Positions 51,745 to 62,599 of a stretch of DNA of 64,000 nucleotides are shown here, piece by piece. Below the pieces are notes generated by a model. It was not told the origin of the DNA. It worked only from the letters and a program-made list of their open reading frames with translations, and made no database searches. Each line of letters starts with the position of its first letter. The first letter of the stretch is position 1. Both the position numbers and the translations under genes were made by a program. This DNA comes from Mycobacterium sp. WUMAC-067 (GTDB taxonomy: Bacteria; Actinomycetota; Actinomycetes; Mycobacteriales; Mycobacteriaceae): the NCBI RefSeq assembly GCF_020217485.1, contig NZ_JAEKMI010000019.1:41019-105018 (forward strand). Reading direction: 5' to 3'.

Positions 51745-52772
51745 TGCGGCGTGCACCTCCCGGTCGGCTGCCCGAAGAGTTTGACCGTGCGTACCGGACC
51801 GCCGGGCTGTAACCCGTTGACCTTGACCGAGATGTCACACAGGTAGAAGTTGTAGAAGTCGCCGTAAATGCCGCCGGCACGGCCGATCACACGGAACGCG
51901 TTCGGCAGTTTGGCCAGCACGTCGTCGACCGTCGGCAGGTCGTTGATGAGCGATTGCTCGATGCCCTCGAGGTGTCCGAGCGTGTCGTGCAGCACCGGCC
52001 GTTCGTCGCGGAGCAGATCGGCCACGGTTCCCGCCGCGTCGCTGATGTGTGCCACCGCCGCGGCCAGCGGATCGGCCCTGTTCTTCAATCCGGTGATGAG
52101 CAGTTCCAATTTGTCGACCGTTCGGTCGAATTCCTTCTCGTGCTTGACGGTGGTGGCCAGCACGGTATTCAGGTTGTTGATGACCTCACCGATCGCCTTG
52201 TCGCGGTCGGCCAGCGCCCCCGTCAGTGCGGCGGTCTGGTCGAGGATGTCGTTGATGGTCGCACCCTGCCCACCGAACACGGTGATGATCGACTGGGCGA
52301 TGCTGTTGACCTTGTTCGGATCCAAAGCCTTGAAAAGCGGGCGGAATCCTCCGATCAGCGCGTCGAGATCCAGTGCCGGCTGGGTGCGCTCGAGCGGGAT
52401 CATGCCACCCGGGGGCAGCCGTTGGCCGCTGTTGCCGTGTTTGAGCTCCAGGTAGCGGTCGCCGATCAGGTTGAGGTAGCGGATCGAAGCGGTCGTCGCC
52501 CGGTCCAGTGGCAGCGTGCGATCCACGTTGAACTCCACCAACACCCGCGTGTCCCGGTCGGTCAGCGTCACCTTGGAGACCTTGCCGACCTCGACCCCCG
52601 ACGCGCGCACGAATTGCCCCTCCCGCAATCCGCTCGCGTCGGTGAAGGCCGCGACGTACCCGGTGGTGCGATCGAATCGCACCTGGCCGAACACGATGAT
52701 GATCATCACGGTGAACATCGCCAGCACCAACCAGAAGATGCCGAGTTTGACTGCCGTATGAGTGGTCTTCAT
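51741..52772 (-). CDS. mce2B: Mce family protein Mce2B
   Basis: A 343-aa protein, the shortest Mce subunit here, as usual for the B position. Anchor helix (about 10-28), MCE domain (about 36-115; YVAAFTDASGLREGQFVRASGVEVG) and helical domain to about 320; no long Pro-rich tail. The ATG overlaps the mce2A stop (ATGA). Confidence 0.95.
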   Translation of the reverse strand: MKTTHTAVKLGIFWLVLAMFTVMIIIVFGQVRFDRTTGYVAAFTDASGLREGQFVRASGVEVGKVSKVTLTDRDTRVLVEFNVDRTLPLDRATTASIRYLNLIGDRYLELKHGNSGQRLPPGGMIPLERTQPALDLDALIGGFRPLFKALDPNKVNSIAQSIITVFGGQGATINDILDQTAALTGALADRDKAIGEVINNLNTVLATTVKHEKEFDRTVDKLELLITGLKNRADPLAAAVAHISDAAGTVADLLRDERPVLHDTLGHLEGIEQSLINDLPTVDDVLAKLPNAFRVIGRAGGIYGDFYNFYLCDISVKVNGLQPGGPVRTVKLFGQPTGRCTPQ

Positions 52773-53992
52773 GGGTTGATCGTGTTCTCCCCGTATTGGC
52801 GTCCCCAGACGTATTCGGTGGCCAGCGGCTGACCGATCTCGAAGTGGTTGTAGGGCGCGACGCTGGCGCCGGTGTCCATGACCAGGTACGGGGCGGGCCA
52901 GAGTTCTCGGGTGATCTTCTGCCAGCAGCCGGGCCGCCCGCCCGGGCCCCCACGGGCGTTCACCCGCGGCAGGTTGTCGGGATACACGTAGGGATTGGGC
53001 GCACCGATGATGGACCCGGCGGCCGCCAACGAATAGCCGTTGCCGCCCGCCGCTTTCGCGACTTCCGGGGCGGCGTCGTGGAAGTTGCGGACCATGCAGA
53101 ACAGTTCGGGGCTGTAGGTGTCGAGGAGGTCGGCGGTGGGCACCAGATCGGCGGCGCCGCGCGCGAGATACGGCCCGCCCCTGGCGAAGATGTCTTCGCC
53201 GTTGCGCCCGACGCCCACCGCCGCCAACAGCGCGGCGTCCAGGTCCCCCTGCTGTCGGGTCAGGGTGCGCGCGGTGGTCACCGCGTTGCGCAGAAAGTCG
53301 AACAGGTCGGGTGAGGCCCTGGTGTATGCGTCGGCCAGGTCCGCCAACCGCCGCACGTCATGGCGGATCTGGGGCATCCGTGGATTCAACTGCGCCAGAA
53401 TGGCATTCCCGTTGACGATGGATTCACCGAACCTGCCTCCCAGCCCGTCCAGCGCCTGCGCCAGCGCGGACAGCGTCGCGTTCAGCTCGATCGGATTCAC
53501 TTTCTCGGCTATCGAGGTGACCGTCTCGAACAACGTGTTGAATTCGGTGGTCACCGACCGCGCGTCGATCACGTCATGCGGTGAGATGCGCCGCCCTGCG
53601 GGCTTTTCCGGTGCGATCGGCGATGTCAGTGACACGTACTTGTTGCCGAACAGGGTGGCCGCCTCGATGTTGGCCACCACGTTCGCCGGAATCAGGTCGA
53701 CGGAGCGTGGATCCACGTCCAATGTCAGCTTGGCCGCCGGCGCACCGTCGCGCTCGATCTCGGAGATGGCGGCCACCCGGCCGATCTCGACGCCGTTGTA
53801 GGTGACTTTGGAACCCGGCTCCATCACCAGGCCCGCCCGCGTGGCGACCATCGTGAGCTCGGTCTTGGGTGTGAACTCCCCCCGAAACTGCAGATATACC
53901 AGTAGCAAGACCAGCCCGCAGACCACGACCAGGATCACGCCCTCGACGTACACCCACGCGCGTCGGCGATTCCGCGGCATCGGCGTCGTCAT
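52769..53992 (-). CDS. mce2A: Mce family protein Mce2A
   Basis: A 407-aa first Mce subunit. It begins MTTPMPRNRRRAWVYVEG, with an anchor helix (about 15-34) and MCE domain (about 42-120; LTMVATRAGLVMEPGSKVTYNG). The helical domain follows, with a C-terminal region rich in Tyr, Pro and Asn (GAPNPYVYPDNLPRV). It starts 5 nt after the yrbE2B stop. Confidence 0.95.
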   Translation of the reverse strand: MTTPMPRNRRRAWVYVEGVILVVVCGLVLLLVYLQFRGEFTPKTELTMVATRAGLVMEPGSKVTYNGVEIGRVAAISEIERDGAPAAKLTLDVDPRSVDLIPANVVANIEAATLFGNKYVSLTSPIAPEKPAGRRISPHDVIDARSVTTEFNTLFETVTSIAEKVNPIELNATLSALAQALDGLGGRFGESIVNGNAILAQLNPRMPQIRHDVRRLADLADAYTRASPDLFDFLRNAVTTARTLTRQQGDLDAALLAAVGVGRNGEDIFARGGPYLARGAADLVPTADLLDTYSPELFCMVRNFHDAAPEVAKAAGGNGYSLAAAGSIIGAPNPYVYPDNLPRVNARGGPGGRPGCWQKITRELWPAPYLVMDTGASVAPYNHFEIGQPLATEYVWGRQYGENTINP

Positions 53993-53997
53993 GGCGG

Positions 53998-54867
53998 CTA
54001 CACCGTGAGATTGAAGTTCGGGTCGACGCCGTAGAGCGCCAACTGCGCGAGCAGGACCACGACCACCACCGAGACCAGTGAGAATCGCATCGAACGGCCA
54101 ACGGCCTGGCCGACGCCCACCGGGCCGCCGCTGGCGGTATAGCCGTAGTAGCAGTGGGTGATCATCACGACCACCGCGATGATGACGACCTCGACAACCG
54201 ACCAGCCCACGTCTTCGGGTCGCAGGAACGTGCGGAAGTAATGCTCGTAGGTACCGTTCGACTGGCCGTAGAACACCGTCGTGACGATCTGGCCCGAGGT
54301 GAACGCCATGTCGAGGGCAAGAGCGTACAGCGGCGTGATGACCGCCAGCCCGCCCAGGATCCGGGTGGAGACCAGAAACGAAATCGATTTGATGCCCATG
54401 ACTTCCAGCGCGTCGATCTCCTCGCTGATCCGCATGGCGCCCAGCTGCGCGGTGGCGCCGGCGCCGACCGTCGCGGCCAGCGTGACACCGGCGACGATCG
54501 GCGCGGCGACGCGCGTATTGGCCAGTGCGGCAAAGAACCCGGTGAACGCCTCGACCCCGATGTTGCCCAGCGACGCGAAGCCCTGGATGGCGATCAGCGA
54601 GCCGCCGGACAGCGTCACGAACCCGATGATCGCGACCGTGCCGCCGACGACGGCCATCGCACCGGTGCCCATGCCGATCTCGGCGATGAGCCGCAGCGTC
54701 TCGCGCCGGTACCGGCGCAACGCCCAGCCGATCTGCCCGACGCTGATCCGGGCGAACCTGGCGAAAACCCCGATCCGCCAAAGCCTTCGGGCCGCGCCGC
54801 CGCCAAAGCGGTCGAGGCCGGCGGCCGTCCGCGGGTAGCGGGCGCGCAGCACGACCGTCGCGGCCAT
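53998..54867 (-). CDS. yrbE2B: MlaE/YrbE-type permease YrbE2B
   Basis: A 289-aa integral membrane permease of the MlaE family, half of the YrbE2A-YrbE2B transporter core. Helices lie from about residue 70 on. The conserved EEIDALEVMGI loop (coupling helix that contacts the ATPase MceG) is preceded by ATAQLGAMRIS. An N-terminal amphipathic segment precedes the core. The start ATG shares one base with the yrbE2A stop (TGATG). Confidence 0.96.
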   Translation of the reverse strand: MAATVVLRARYPRTAAGLDRFGGGAARRLWRIGVFARFARISVGQIGWALRRYRRETLRLIAEIGMGTGAMAVVGGTVAIIGFVTLSGGSLIAIQGFASLGNIGVEAFTGFFAALANTRVAAPIVAGVTLAATVGAGATAQLGAMRISEEIDALEVMGIKSISFLVSTRILGGLAVITPLYALALDMAFTSGQIVTTVFYGQSNGTYEHYFRTFLRPEDVGWSVVEVVIIAVVVMITHCYYGYTASGGPVGVGQAVGRSMRFSLVSVVVVVLLAQLALYGVDPNFNLTV

Positions 54868-55664
54868 CAGCGCCCGGTCCCGAACCGCACGCCGATCGTG
54901 GTCAGCACCACGTTGACCGCGAACAACGCGATCACGCACAACACCAGCGTCTCGTTGACGGCGGTGCCGACACCTTTGGGGCCGCCCTTCGTGGTCAGGC
55001 CGCGGTAACAGCCGACCAGGCCGGCGATTGTTCCGAACGTGGCCGATTTGACCACCGAAATGATCACCTCGGGCAAGCCGGTGACCAAGGTGAGGGTGCC
55101 GACGTAGGCCCCGGCCGAGATGTGCTGGATGAAAACGCCGAACACGAATCCGCCGACCAGGCCGATGGTGATCACCGCGCCGTTGAGCAACGTCGCCACG
55201 ATGGTCGCGGCGACAACGCGGGGCACCACCAGCCGGTGGATCGGGTCGATGCCGAGCACCTCCATCGCGTCGATCTCCTCGCGGATGGTGCGCGCGCCCA
55301 GGTCCGCACAGATCGCGGTGGATCCAGCGCCCGCGATCACGAGCACGGTGGTCAGCGGTCCCAGCTGCGTGACCGCGCCCAGTGCCGCCCCGGCGCCCGA
55401 GATGTCGGCGGCACCGAACTCCGCCAGCAGGATGTTGAGCGTGAAGATGATCAGCACCGTCAGCGGGATCGCGACCGCCAGGGTCGGCAGCAACGAGACG
55501 CTGGTGATGAACCAGCCCTGCTCGATCGTCTCCCGCCACTGGAAGGGCCGACGAAACAGCGCCTTGCCGGCCAGCACGCAGGTCCGGAAGAAGCCGCCGA
55601 CCGCGTCGACGCCGGGCTGAATCTGACCGCGCAGATAGGTGGTGATCACGGTGTGGGTGCTCAC
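54867..55664 (-). CDS. yrbE2A: MlaE/YrbE-type permease YrbE2A
   Basis: A 265-aa partner permease. The coupling-loop signature reads [21 protein letters not shown], parallel to that of YrbE2B. Five or six hydrophobic helices fill residues 50-260. The GTG start overlaps the regulator stop (GTGA), tying the permease genes to mce2R expression. Confidence 0.96.
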   Translation of the reverse strand: MSTHTVITTYLRGQIQPGVDAVGGFFRTCVLAGKALFRRPFQWRETIEQGWFITSVSLLPTLAVAIPLTVLIIFTLNILLAEFGAADISGAGAALGAVTQLGPLTTVLVIAGAGSTAICADLGARTIREEIDAMEVLGIDPIHRLVVPRVVAATIVATLLNGAVITIGLVGGFVFGVFIQHISAGAYVGTLTLVTGLPEVIISVVKSATFGTIAGLVGCYRGLTTKGGPKGVGTAVNETLVLCVIALFAVNVVLTTIGVRFGTGR

Positions 55665-56383
55665 CGCGGCTCCCCCCGGCGGTCGAGTGCGGCCGTCATC
55701 GTGGCATTGGCGAGCTCGAGGACGTCGTGGGCGGCCTTCCGCGCCGCGGCGGCATCGCCGCCGCAGATGGCGCCGGCCAGTTTCCGGTACGCGTCCGCAC
55801 GGTTGACCTCGGGGGTCATCGCGGTCGCCAGGGCGGCCAGCGCGCGCTCATAGGCGGCACGAAAGGCGTTGTACATCAACCGGAATACGATCGAACCGGA
55901 GCTGTCGACCAGATGATCCCAGAACGCGAGCGTGTCGAGTTGCCACTCGACCAGGTCCGCGCGGACCTCGAGGCCCGCCAGCGAATCCTCGAGCAGCGCG
56001 ACCAGTTCGGGCCCGTGTTGTTCGGCTGCCAGCTCGGCGACCTTCGGTCCGATACGCAGCCGGGCCTCGAGAATGCTGCGGAAGACGACCGGGTCGAGTT
56101 CGCCGTTGCGAAACAGCAACTGGGGCAGCAGATCAAGGCCGGCGTGCCGCCGGAAATCGCGCACGGTGGTGACGCCGCCCTGGCGCACCTCGACCAGGCT
56201 GGCCGCCGAGAGCCGCTTGAGCGCCTCGCGGACGGCGGGCCGGGACACGCCGAAAACCTCCGCCAGCCGGCGCTCGCTGGGCAACGCAGCGCCCGGCCGC
56301 ATCTCGCCGCTGAGCACATCGGTTGCGATCTGGTCGAAAACCGCTTCAGGCACCGATCTGCGAATTACCGGCTGCAGCGCCAT
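55661..56383 (-). CDS. mce2R: GntR/FadR family repressor Mce2R
   Basis: A 240-aa regulator. The N-terminal winged helix (about 10-70) has [21 protein letters not shown]. The C-terminal FCD-type helical domain (about 85-230) has [15 protein letters not shown] and later His/Asp positions ([10 protein letters not shown]) that could bind metal or ligand. It is the first gene of the mce2 operon and the known M. tuberculosis counterpart represses that operon. A palindrome 32 nt upstream is the probable operator. Confidence 0.95.
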   Translation of the reverse strand: MALQPVIRRSVPEAVFDQIATDVLSGEMRPGAALPSERRLAEVFGVSRPAVREALKRLSAASLVEVRQGGVTTVRDFRRHAGLDLLPQLLFRNGELDPVVFRSILEARLRIGPKVAELAAEQHGPELVALLEDSLAGLEVRADLVEWQLDTLAFWDHLVDSSGSIVFRLMYNAFRAAYERALAALATAMTPEVNRADAYRKLAGAICGGDAAAARKAAHDVLELANATMTAALDRRGEPR

Positions 56384-56414
56384 GCGGCCAGTGTGGCGGG
56401 CCGAAAGCCAGTCA

Positions 56415-56429
56415 GGTGGTCAGACCACC
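56415..56429. promoter_or_regulatory. 15-bp palindrome, probable Mce2R operator
   Basis: GGTGGTC-A-GACCACC is a perfect 7-bp inverted repeat with a one-base centre. Its core TGGTCAGACCA has the form bound by FadR-subfamily GntR repressors. It lies 31 bp upstream of mce2R, so it would control the whole operon and the regulator itself. Confidence 0.7.
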
Positions 56430-56466
56430 GGCGTGTCGCGAATCTTGCAGATCTTTCCGAGGGCGG

Positions 56467-57423
56467 CTAACGCGTCGTCCGCTGCGCGGCCACAAACAGA
56501 TTGCCCGGCACGTAGTCCCGAATTTCGGCGGGCGCCGCGCGCCCATAGCCGGCCATCAACTCGTCGGACGGCGTCACCGTCACATCCCAGCCGTGCCGGG
56601 CGAACCACTCGCCGACGTCCTCGCGCTCCTCGAAGTACCACAGCTCGTCGGTCCTGGGCACCTGCCGGTCCGGATCGACCTCGGCCATCAGCGCTTGGAT
56701 CCGGTCCATCCGCTCCCGGCGCCGCGCGCGAAGCTGCGGGTCGAGGAACTTGGGACCGAGCGCCTCCACGGCGACCCGGCTGCCGGGGGCGGTGAGTCCC
56801 TGAACGCGGTCGAACAGCAGCTCCTGCGCGGCCGCCGGCAGATACGGCATCAGCCCCTCGGCCGACCACACGCTGGGCGCGGTGGCGTCAAAACCGGCCT
56901 GCCGCAACGCCTCCGGCCAATCCTGGCGCAGATCCACCGCGACGGGGACGCGCCGGCAGGCGGGCTGTGCGCCATGCTCGGCCAGCGTCGCCGCCTTGAA
57001 GTCCAGCACCCGGGGCTGGTCGAGCTCGTAGACCGTCGTCCCCACCGGCCAGGCCAACCGCCACGACCGCGCGTCCAGGCCGGCGGCCAGGATCACCGCC
57101 TGCCGGATGCCGGCGCCGGTCGCTTGAGTCGCATCGAGGAAGAAGTTGTCGAAAAACGCCGTGCGCGAGGCCATGTAGCCGACCATCGCCTGCATCTGCA
57201 GCGGCAGACTCGGTTCGGCTTCGACGACCGCGTCAGGTAGTTGCCCCGCCGAATGCCAGTTCCACACGCCGTCGCCGGCGGCATCGAGGAAAACCTGGGC
57301 GAACGGATCGCTGATCAACGGGTTCTCTCCGCGGGTCTCGGCGGCGCGGGCCGCGGCCACACCGAGCGCGGTCGCCCCCACGCTCTCGGTGATCTCCCAG
57401 CTGTCGTTGTCGGTCCTGGCCAC
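56467..57423 (-). CDS. SAM-dependent methyltransferase, TIGR00027 family
   Basis: A 318-aa member of the mycobacteria-expanded family related to leucine carboxyl methyltransferases. It starts [29 protein letters not shown]-binding [15 protein letters not shown], acidic [13 protein letters not shown] and [11 protein letters not shown] are the family hallmarks. The GTG at 57423 is preferred (GGAAGG 8 nt upstream) over a GTG two codons earlier. It lies between mce2R and the membrane protein, where M. tuberculosis has no gene as I recall. Substrate unknown. Confidence 0.93.
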   Translation of the reverse strand: MARTDNDSWEITESVGATALGVAAARAAETRGENPLISDPFAQVFLDAAGDGVWNWHSAGQLPDAVVEAEPSLPLQMQAMVGYMASRTAFFDNFFLDATQATGAGIRQAVILAAGLDARSWRLAWPVGTTVYELDQPRVLDFKAATLAEHGAQPACRRVPVAVDLRQDWPEALRQAGFDATAPSVWSAEGLMPYLPAAAQELLFDRVQGLTAPGSRVAVEALGPKFLDPQLRARRRERMDRIQALMAEVDPDRQVPRTDELWYFEEREDVGEWFARHGWDVTVTPSDELMAGYGRAAPAEIRDYVPGNLFVAAQRTTR

Positions 57424-57566
57424 GCGCACGTCCTTCCCACTTCGCTAGCACGGCTACCTACCCGACCCTACGCGCGGCGGATGAGTGGGAGCTGTCCCCG
57501 AGTCCGGTATTCGGTTACCTTGTCGGCGAGCCCATCGGCAGGGCGAATCCGAAGGATCGTTGATAC

Positions 57567-59942
57567 ATGCGAGTTGACGGGCGCGACATCCCCGTTTCCG
57601 GCAGCCTGCTGCAGCCACTGACCCGGCGGACCAACGACATCCTGCGGCTGGCCCTGGCCGCGCTCTTTCTGGCGCTGGTGATCACGGGTTCGGTGATCAC
57701 CCGCCCGCAGTGGATCGCGCTGGAGAAATCCATCTCGCAGATCGTCGGTGTCTTGTCGCCCACCCAATCCGATGTGGTGTACCTGGTGTACGGGCTGGCG
57801 ATCGTGGCGCTGCCGTTCATGATCCTCATCGGCCTGATCGTCGCCGGGCAGTGGAAACTGCTGGGTGCCTACGCGACCGCGGGGCTGAGCGCGATCGTGC
57901 TGTTGTCGATCAGCGGGACCGGCCTGGCGGCGCCCCGATGGCATTTCGACGTCCACGACCGGCTGACCACGCTGCCGGCGCAGTTGCTCGACGACCCCCG
58001 CTGGATCGGGATGCTGGCGGCGGTGCTGACGGTGTCGGGCCCCTGGCTGCCGGCGCGCTGGCGGCACTGGTGGTGGGCCCTGCTGCTGGCCTTCGTGCCC
58101 ATCCACCTCGTGATCAGCGCGGTCGTTCCGGCGCGGTCGCTGGTCGGCCTGGCGGTCGGGTGGGTGGTCGGCGCGCTGGTGGTGCTGGTCGTGGGCACCC
58201 CCGCGCTCGAGGTGCCGCTGGACACCGCGGTGCGCGCGATGGCCAAAGCCGGCTTCGTCGTCTCGCGGCTCACCGTGGTGCGGCCGGCCGGGCGCGGCCC
58301 GCTCATCCTTTCGGCCGACGGCGACGATTCCGGCCGCACGGCGCTGATCGAGCTGTACGGCCCGCACCAACGCAGCGGCGGCGCGCTGCGCCAGCTCTGG
58401 GGAAAGCTGAAGCTGCGCGACACCGAGACCGCACCGCTGGTGACGTCCATGCGCCGCGCGGTGGAGCATCGCGCGTTGATGGCGATCGCCGTCGGTGACG
58501 CCGGCGTGGCCAACACCGCGACGGTCGCCCTCGCCCCCTTGGACCGGGGATGGATGCTGCACTCGCACAAGCCTGCTCGCGGCACGCCGATCGACCGCTG
58601 CGCGACGGCGACGCCCGTTCGACGGCTGTGGGAATCGCTGCGGATCCTCAACGACCGTCAGATCGCCCACGGCGACCTGCGCAGCCAGCACATCACGGTC
58701 GACGACGGCGCGGTGTTGTTCGGCAGCTTCGGCAGCGCCGAGTACGGCGCGACCGATGCCCAGCTTCAGTCGGATATCGCGCAGCTGCTGGTGACCACGT
58801 CGGCGCTGTATGAGCCGAAGTCCGCGGTGCGCGCCGCGATCGACGTGTTCGGCGCGGACACCATTTTGTCGGCGTCCCGCCGGCTCACCAAAGTCGCTGT
58901 GCCGAGGTTCATTCGGCGCTCGGTGCCGGACGCCGGCACCCTCATCTCGGAGGCGCGCGCGGAGGTGAAGCGCCAAACCGGCGCCGATCAGATCAAGCCG
59001 CAAACCATCACGCGGTTCACCCGCAGCCAGATGATCCAGCTGGTGCTCTTCGGTGCGCTGGTCTATGTCGCGTATCCCTTCATCAGCACGGCACCGACGT
59101 TCTTCTCCGAGCTGAAGACGGCGAACTGGTCGTGGGCGCTGCTGGGTTTGCTGGTGTCGGCGCTCACCTACGTCGGCGCGGCCGCCGCGCTGTGGGCCTG
59201 CGCGGACGGCATGGTGAACTTCTGGACGCTGTCAATCGCGCAGGTGGCCAACACTTTTGCCGCGACCACCACGCCCGCCGGGGTCGGCGGCTTGGCGCTG
59301 TCGACGCGGTTCCTGCAGAAGAGCGGCCTGTCGGCGATGCGGGCGACCGCGGCGGTGGCGCTACAGCAGTCGGTGCAGGTGATCGCGCATCTCGCGCTGC
59401 TGGTCGTGTTCAGCGCCGCCGCGGGCGCCTCGATGAATCTGCGGCATTTCGTGCCGAGCGCGACCCTGCTGTATCTGATCGCGGGTGTGGCGCTGGGCAT
59501 CATCGGCACCTTCTTGTTCGTGCCCACGCTGCGCAAATGGCTGTCCACCGAGGTGCGCCCGAAGCTGAACGAGGTGGTCGGCGACCTGGTGAAGCTCGCC
59601 CGCGAGCCGCGGCGGCTGGCCCTGATCCTGCTGGGGTGCGCGGGCACCACCCTCGGCGCGGCGCTCGCGCTGTGGGCCAGCATCGAAGCTTTCGGCGGGG
59701 GCACGACATTCGTGGCCGTCACCGTGGTCACGATGGTCGGTGGGACGCTGGCCTCGGCCGCCCCGACCCCCGGCGGCGTCGGCGCCGTCGAGGCGGCGCT
59801 GATCGGTGGCCTGGCCGCCTTCGGTGTGCCGGCGGCCATCGGTGTGCCGTCGGTGCTGCTGTATCGCGTGCTGACCTGTTGGCTACCGGTGTTCGTCGGG
59901 TGGCCGGTGATGCGGTGGTTGACCAATAACGAGATGATCTGA
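57567..59942 (+). CDS. Membrane protein: kinase-like domain fused to LPG-synthase-type transmembrane domain
   Basis: A 791-aa integral membrane protein (Rv0585c-like). Residues 25-210 form about six helices. About 220-460 is a cytosolic kinase-like domain with HGDLRSQHITVDD (368-380) and a nucleotide-loop remnant VLFGSFGSAE (384-392), where the DFG metal-binding Asp is replaced by Ser387. About 505-790 is the C-terminal membrane domain of the UPF0104/lysylphosphatidylglycerol-synthase type, with TTPAGVGGLALSTRFLQK and TPGGVGAVEAALIGG. The catalytic lysyltransferase domain of MprF is absent. A lipid-translocating membrane domain controlled by a pseudokinase is plausible but unproven. Confidence 0.9.
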   Translation: MRVDGRDIPVSGSLLQPLTRRTNDILRLALAALFLALVITGSVITRPQWIALEKSISQIVGVLSPTQSDVVYLVYGLAIVALPFMILIGLIVAGQWKLLGAYATAGLSAIVLLSISGTGLAAPRWHFDVHDRLTTLPAQLLDDPRWIGMLAAVLTVSGPWLPARWRHWWWALLLAFVPIHLVISAVVPARSLVGLAVGWVVGALVVLVVGTPALEVPLDTAVRAMAKAGFVVSRLTVVRPAGRGPLILSADGDDSGRTALIELYGPHQRSGGALRQLWGKLKLRDTETAPLVTSMRRAVEHRALMAIAVGDAGVANTATVALAPLDRGWMLHSHKPARGTPIDRCATATPVRRLWESLRILNDRQIAHGDLRSQHITVDDGAVLFGSFGSAEYGATDAQLQSDIAQLLVTTSALYEPKSAVRAAIDVFGADTILSASRRLTKVAVPRFIRRSVPDAGTLISEARAEVKRQTGADQIKPQTITRFTRSQMIQLVLFGALVYVAYPFISTAPTFFSELKTANWSWALLGLLVSALTYVGAAAALWACADGMVNFWTLSIAQVANTFAATTTPAGVGGLALSTRFLQKSGLSAMRATAAVALQQSVQVIAHLALLVVFSAAAGASMNLRHFVPSATLLYLIAGVALGIIGTFLFVPTLRKWLSTEVRPKLNEVVGDLVKLAREPRRLALILLGCAGTTLGAALALWASIEAFGGGTTFVAVTVVTMVGGTLASAAPTPGGVGAVEAALIGGLAAFGVPAAIGVPSVLLYRVLTCWLPVFVGWPVMRWLTNNEMI

Positions 59943-59953
59943 GAGATCCCGCT

Positions 59954-62599
59954 TCAGGAGTTGCCGGATCCGGCCTGCGTTACCACGAAAACCGTTGATC
60001 TGCGCGCGTTTTGGCCGACCGTGGTGGTCAGATACACCAGGTGGTAGTCCTCGGGCACCGACTGCGCCACCGTGATCGGGACGGACACCGCGGCCGATCC
60101 CCCGTCGCGGAATCGGCCGGGCGTGGGCGCCACGGTGATCCCGGCATCGGACGACGTGCCGGAGACCGTGTAGCCGTCAGGGACGTCGGGGCCGTCGATC
60201 ATCCGTTGCGCGTCGAGGGTGACCGTGCCGGTGTGCCCGGGCGCGATCGTCACGACGGGTTGGGCGACGTTGACGGTCAACGCCGAACTGCCCGCCCCGA
60301 ACGACGGCGGCGCGTCCGCTTCGGCTGTGCCCCAACGCTTGTCGGGGTAGGCGGCGAGTGAGAACGCCAGCGTGGCGCCGGTCGTGATGGCCGACTCCGG
60401 CAGTGACGTGTGCTCGGTGGGCTGTCCGTCGATCTTCAGGCCGCTGATGTAGGTGAGGTGGTGCGGCCCCGACGCACCGGGGGCGGAGATCCGGAGGAAT
60501 TTGTTTGCCGGCAGCGCGATGTCGATTCGATCGAACAGCGGTGCGCCCACGGTGAGGATCGGCGTGCCCGGGGTGGCCGGGTACAGGCCCAGCGCCGCCC
60601 ACACGTACCAGGCGGCCAGCGCGCCCAGGTCGTCGTTGCCGGGTTCCCCGTCGGCGGTCGGCGCGAAGAGCCCACGCACCCGATCGACCGTGCGCTGGGT
60701 CTTCCACGGTTGACCGATGTAGTTGTACAGCCATGGCACACCGAAACTCGGCTCGTTGCCCGCCCACAGGTAGGGCTGGTTGGGGCCGACGTTGAGCTTC
60801 TCGGTGAAGCGATCGAGCCGGTCCGCCACGGCCGCGCGGCCGCCCAGCGCGGTCACCAGGCCCGCGACGTTGTGCGGCACCGACCAGACGTACTGCTCGG
60901 CGTTGCCCTCGTCGTAGCCGACCTGGCCGAAGTTGTCCGGGGACACCACGACCGCGGGGCCGGGGCGGAAGAACCCGCTCCAGCTGCGGGGCACCATCGA
61001 CCGGGTGGTGGGATTGAACAGGTTCTGCCAATACTGCGAGCGATTCTGGAAATCGGCGGCGGTCGCGGCGTCCCCGAGTGAGTCCGCGAATCGGGAGATG
61101 GTGAAGTCGTCGATCGACCACTCCAGCGTGATCGAGGCGTCGGCGATCCAGCCGTTGCGGCCGAATTCCAGGGTGAACGGCGCGTAACCGAACCGCAGGT
61201 AGGTCTCGATGCCGGGCCGCTCCACGTAACCGGCCAGCCCCACCCCGCCATTGGTCGCCCCGTCCACCATGTAGCGCAAGGCCGCGCGCACGTCGAAGTC
61301 CTTGGCGCCGAACGTGTTCAGGTTGACGATGAACGGCACCACGCTGTCCCCGGTCATCTCGCCGGTCGCGGCATTGGCGAACGCCCAGCGCGGCAGCGAG
61401 CCGCTCTGCTGTGCGTCGTTCACCAGCGATTGCGCCATGTCGCTGGCCCGGTCCGGAAACAGCAACGCCTGCAACGCCGCCAGGCACCGGTAGGTGTCCC
61501 AGTCGGAGAAGTTGGCGTACTGCGTGTGGCCCGCGGCCACGGTGCGGATGGCGCCGTCGAACCCGACGTAGCGCCCGTCGGCGTCGTTGAACATGTTGGG
61601 GTGCAACAGGGATCGATACAGGGCGGTGTAGAAGGTCGTCAGATCGTCGCCGTTGCGGCCAGCCACCGTAATGCGGGACAGGGCGGCGTTCCATTCCCGC
61701 GAGGCCGCGGCGCGCACCTCGTCGAAGCCGGCCGCAACCTCGGCCGCCAGGTTCGCCCGCGCCCCCTCGATGCCGACATAGGAGATCGCGGTCCGCACCT
61801 CGAGCACCGAGCCGGCCGGGAACTCCACGTAGCCGCCGCTGTAGGGCGCGTTCGCGCTGCGGGACCCGGCATAGACCGTGGCGCCGTCCCAGGACCCGTA
61901 CGCGGTGAAGGGCCGGCTGAACTTCATGGCGAAATACACCGTGTAGGCGTTCGGCTTGTCGCAGAACCCACCGCTGGTGGCCCACCCGGTGATGGTGGTG
62001 TTGTCCTCGCCGATCTGGATGGTCGCGCGGGAGTTGCCCGCCAGCGACGAGCCCGAGCGCACCTGCAGCAGGGCGGGGCGGCCGTTGCGCGGGTAGCTGA
62101 ATCGCCCGACGCCCGTGTGCGCGGTGGCGGTCAGCTCGGCTTTCACCCCGCTCTCGGGGAACCGCACCGTGTAGTAGCCGGGCACGCCCTGCTCGGTGTC
62201 GTCGTGGGCGATCGTCTCCCAGGCGTTCCAGGGCTGCGGGCCGACGCCACCGGTGACCGGAAGCATCGAGATGTCCCCGAACGCAGCGCATCCCACCGAC
62301 GCGTGGGTCATGCTGAATCCGGTCGAGCGCGGGTTGTCGTAGTTGTAGCCGGCGTAGTTGCCGACGGTGTCCGGCGAGTACTGCACCATCCCGAACGGCA
62401 CGGTGGCGCCGGGGAAGTTGTTGATCTCGCCGACCGTCTCGCCGCCCGTGCCGGTGCCGATGAGCGTCGCGACGTGATCGACCGGATTCGCCACGAAGAC
62501 GGGCGGACCGTCATACCCCTTCGGCGGGGCCGCCGCGATGAAGGTCATGAAGACGGCCGACGCCGCGATGACCGCAATCAGCGCCCTTCGTGACCACAT
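59954..62599 (-). CDS. Secreted GH92 family alpha-mannosidase
   Basis: An 881-aa exported glycosidase (Rv0584-like). N-terminal [20 protein letters not shown] is a Sec-type signal peptide (cleavage near AAA at about 22-24). The N-terminal beta-sandwich and (alpha/alpha)6 barrel of GH92 follow. E564 in EGNAEQYVW and D656/D657 in [14 protein letters not shown] are the acid and base positions. GH92 enzymes are calcium-dependent exo-alpha-mannosidases; a cell-envelope mannoglycan such as LAM or a mannolipid is a likely substrate, by inference. It is convergent with the preceding membrane-protein gene (11 bp apart). Confidence 0.94.
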   Translation of the reverse strand: MWSRRALIAVIAASAVFMTFIAAAPPKGYDGPPVFVANPVDHVATLIGTGTGGETVGEINNFPGATVPFGMVQYSPDTVGNYAGYNYDNPRSTGFSMTHASVGCAAFGDISMLPVTGGVGPQPWNAWETIAHDDTEQGVPGYYTVRFPESGVKAELTATAHTGVGRFSYPRNGRPALLQVRSGSSLAGNSRATIQIGEDNTTITGWATSGGFCDKPNAYTVYFAMKFSRPFTAYGSWDGATVYAGSRSANAPYSGGYVEFPAGSVLEVRTAISYVGIEGARANLAAEVAAGFDEVRAAASREWNAALSRITVAGRNGDDLTTFYTALYRSLLHPNMFNDADGRYVGFDGAIRTVAAGHTQYANFSDWDTYRCLAALQALLFPDRASDMAQSLVNDAQQSGSLPRWAFANAATGEMTGDSVVPFIVNLNTFGAKDFDVRAALRYMVDGATNGGVGLAGYVERPGIETYLRFGYAPFTLEFGRNGWIADASITLEWSIDDFTISRFADSLGDAATAADFQNRSQYWQNLFNPTTRSMVPRSWSGFFRPGPAVVVSPDNFGQVGYDEGNAEQYVWSVPHNVAGLVTALGGRAAVADRLDRFTEKLNVGPNQPYLWAGNEPSFGVPWLYNYIGQPWKTQRTVDRVRGLFAPTADGEPGNDDLGALAAWYVWAALGLYPATPGTPILTVGAPLFDRIDIALPANKFLRISAPGASGPHHLTYISGLKIDGQPTEHTSLPESAITTGATLAFSLAAYPDKRWGTAEADAPPSFGAGSSALTVNVAQPVVTIAPGHTGTVTLDAQRMIDGPDVPDGYTVSGTSSDAGITVAPTPGRFRDGGSAAVSVPITVAQSVPEDYHLVYLTTTVGQNARRSTVFVVTQAGSGNS

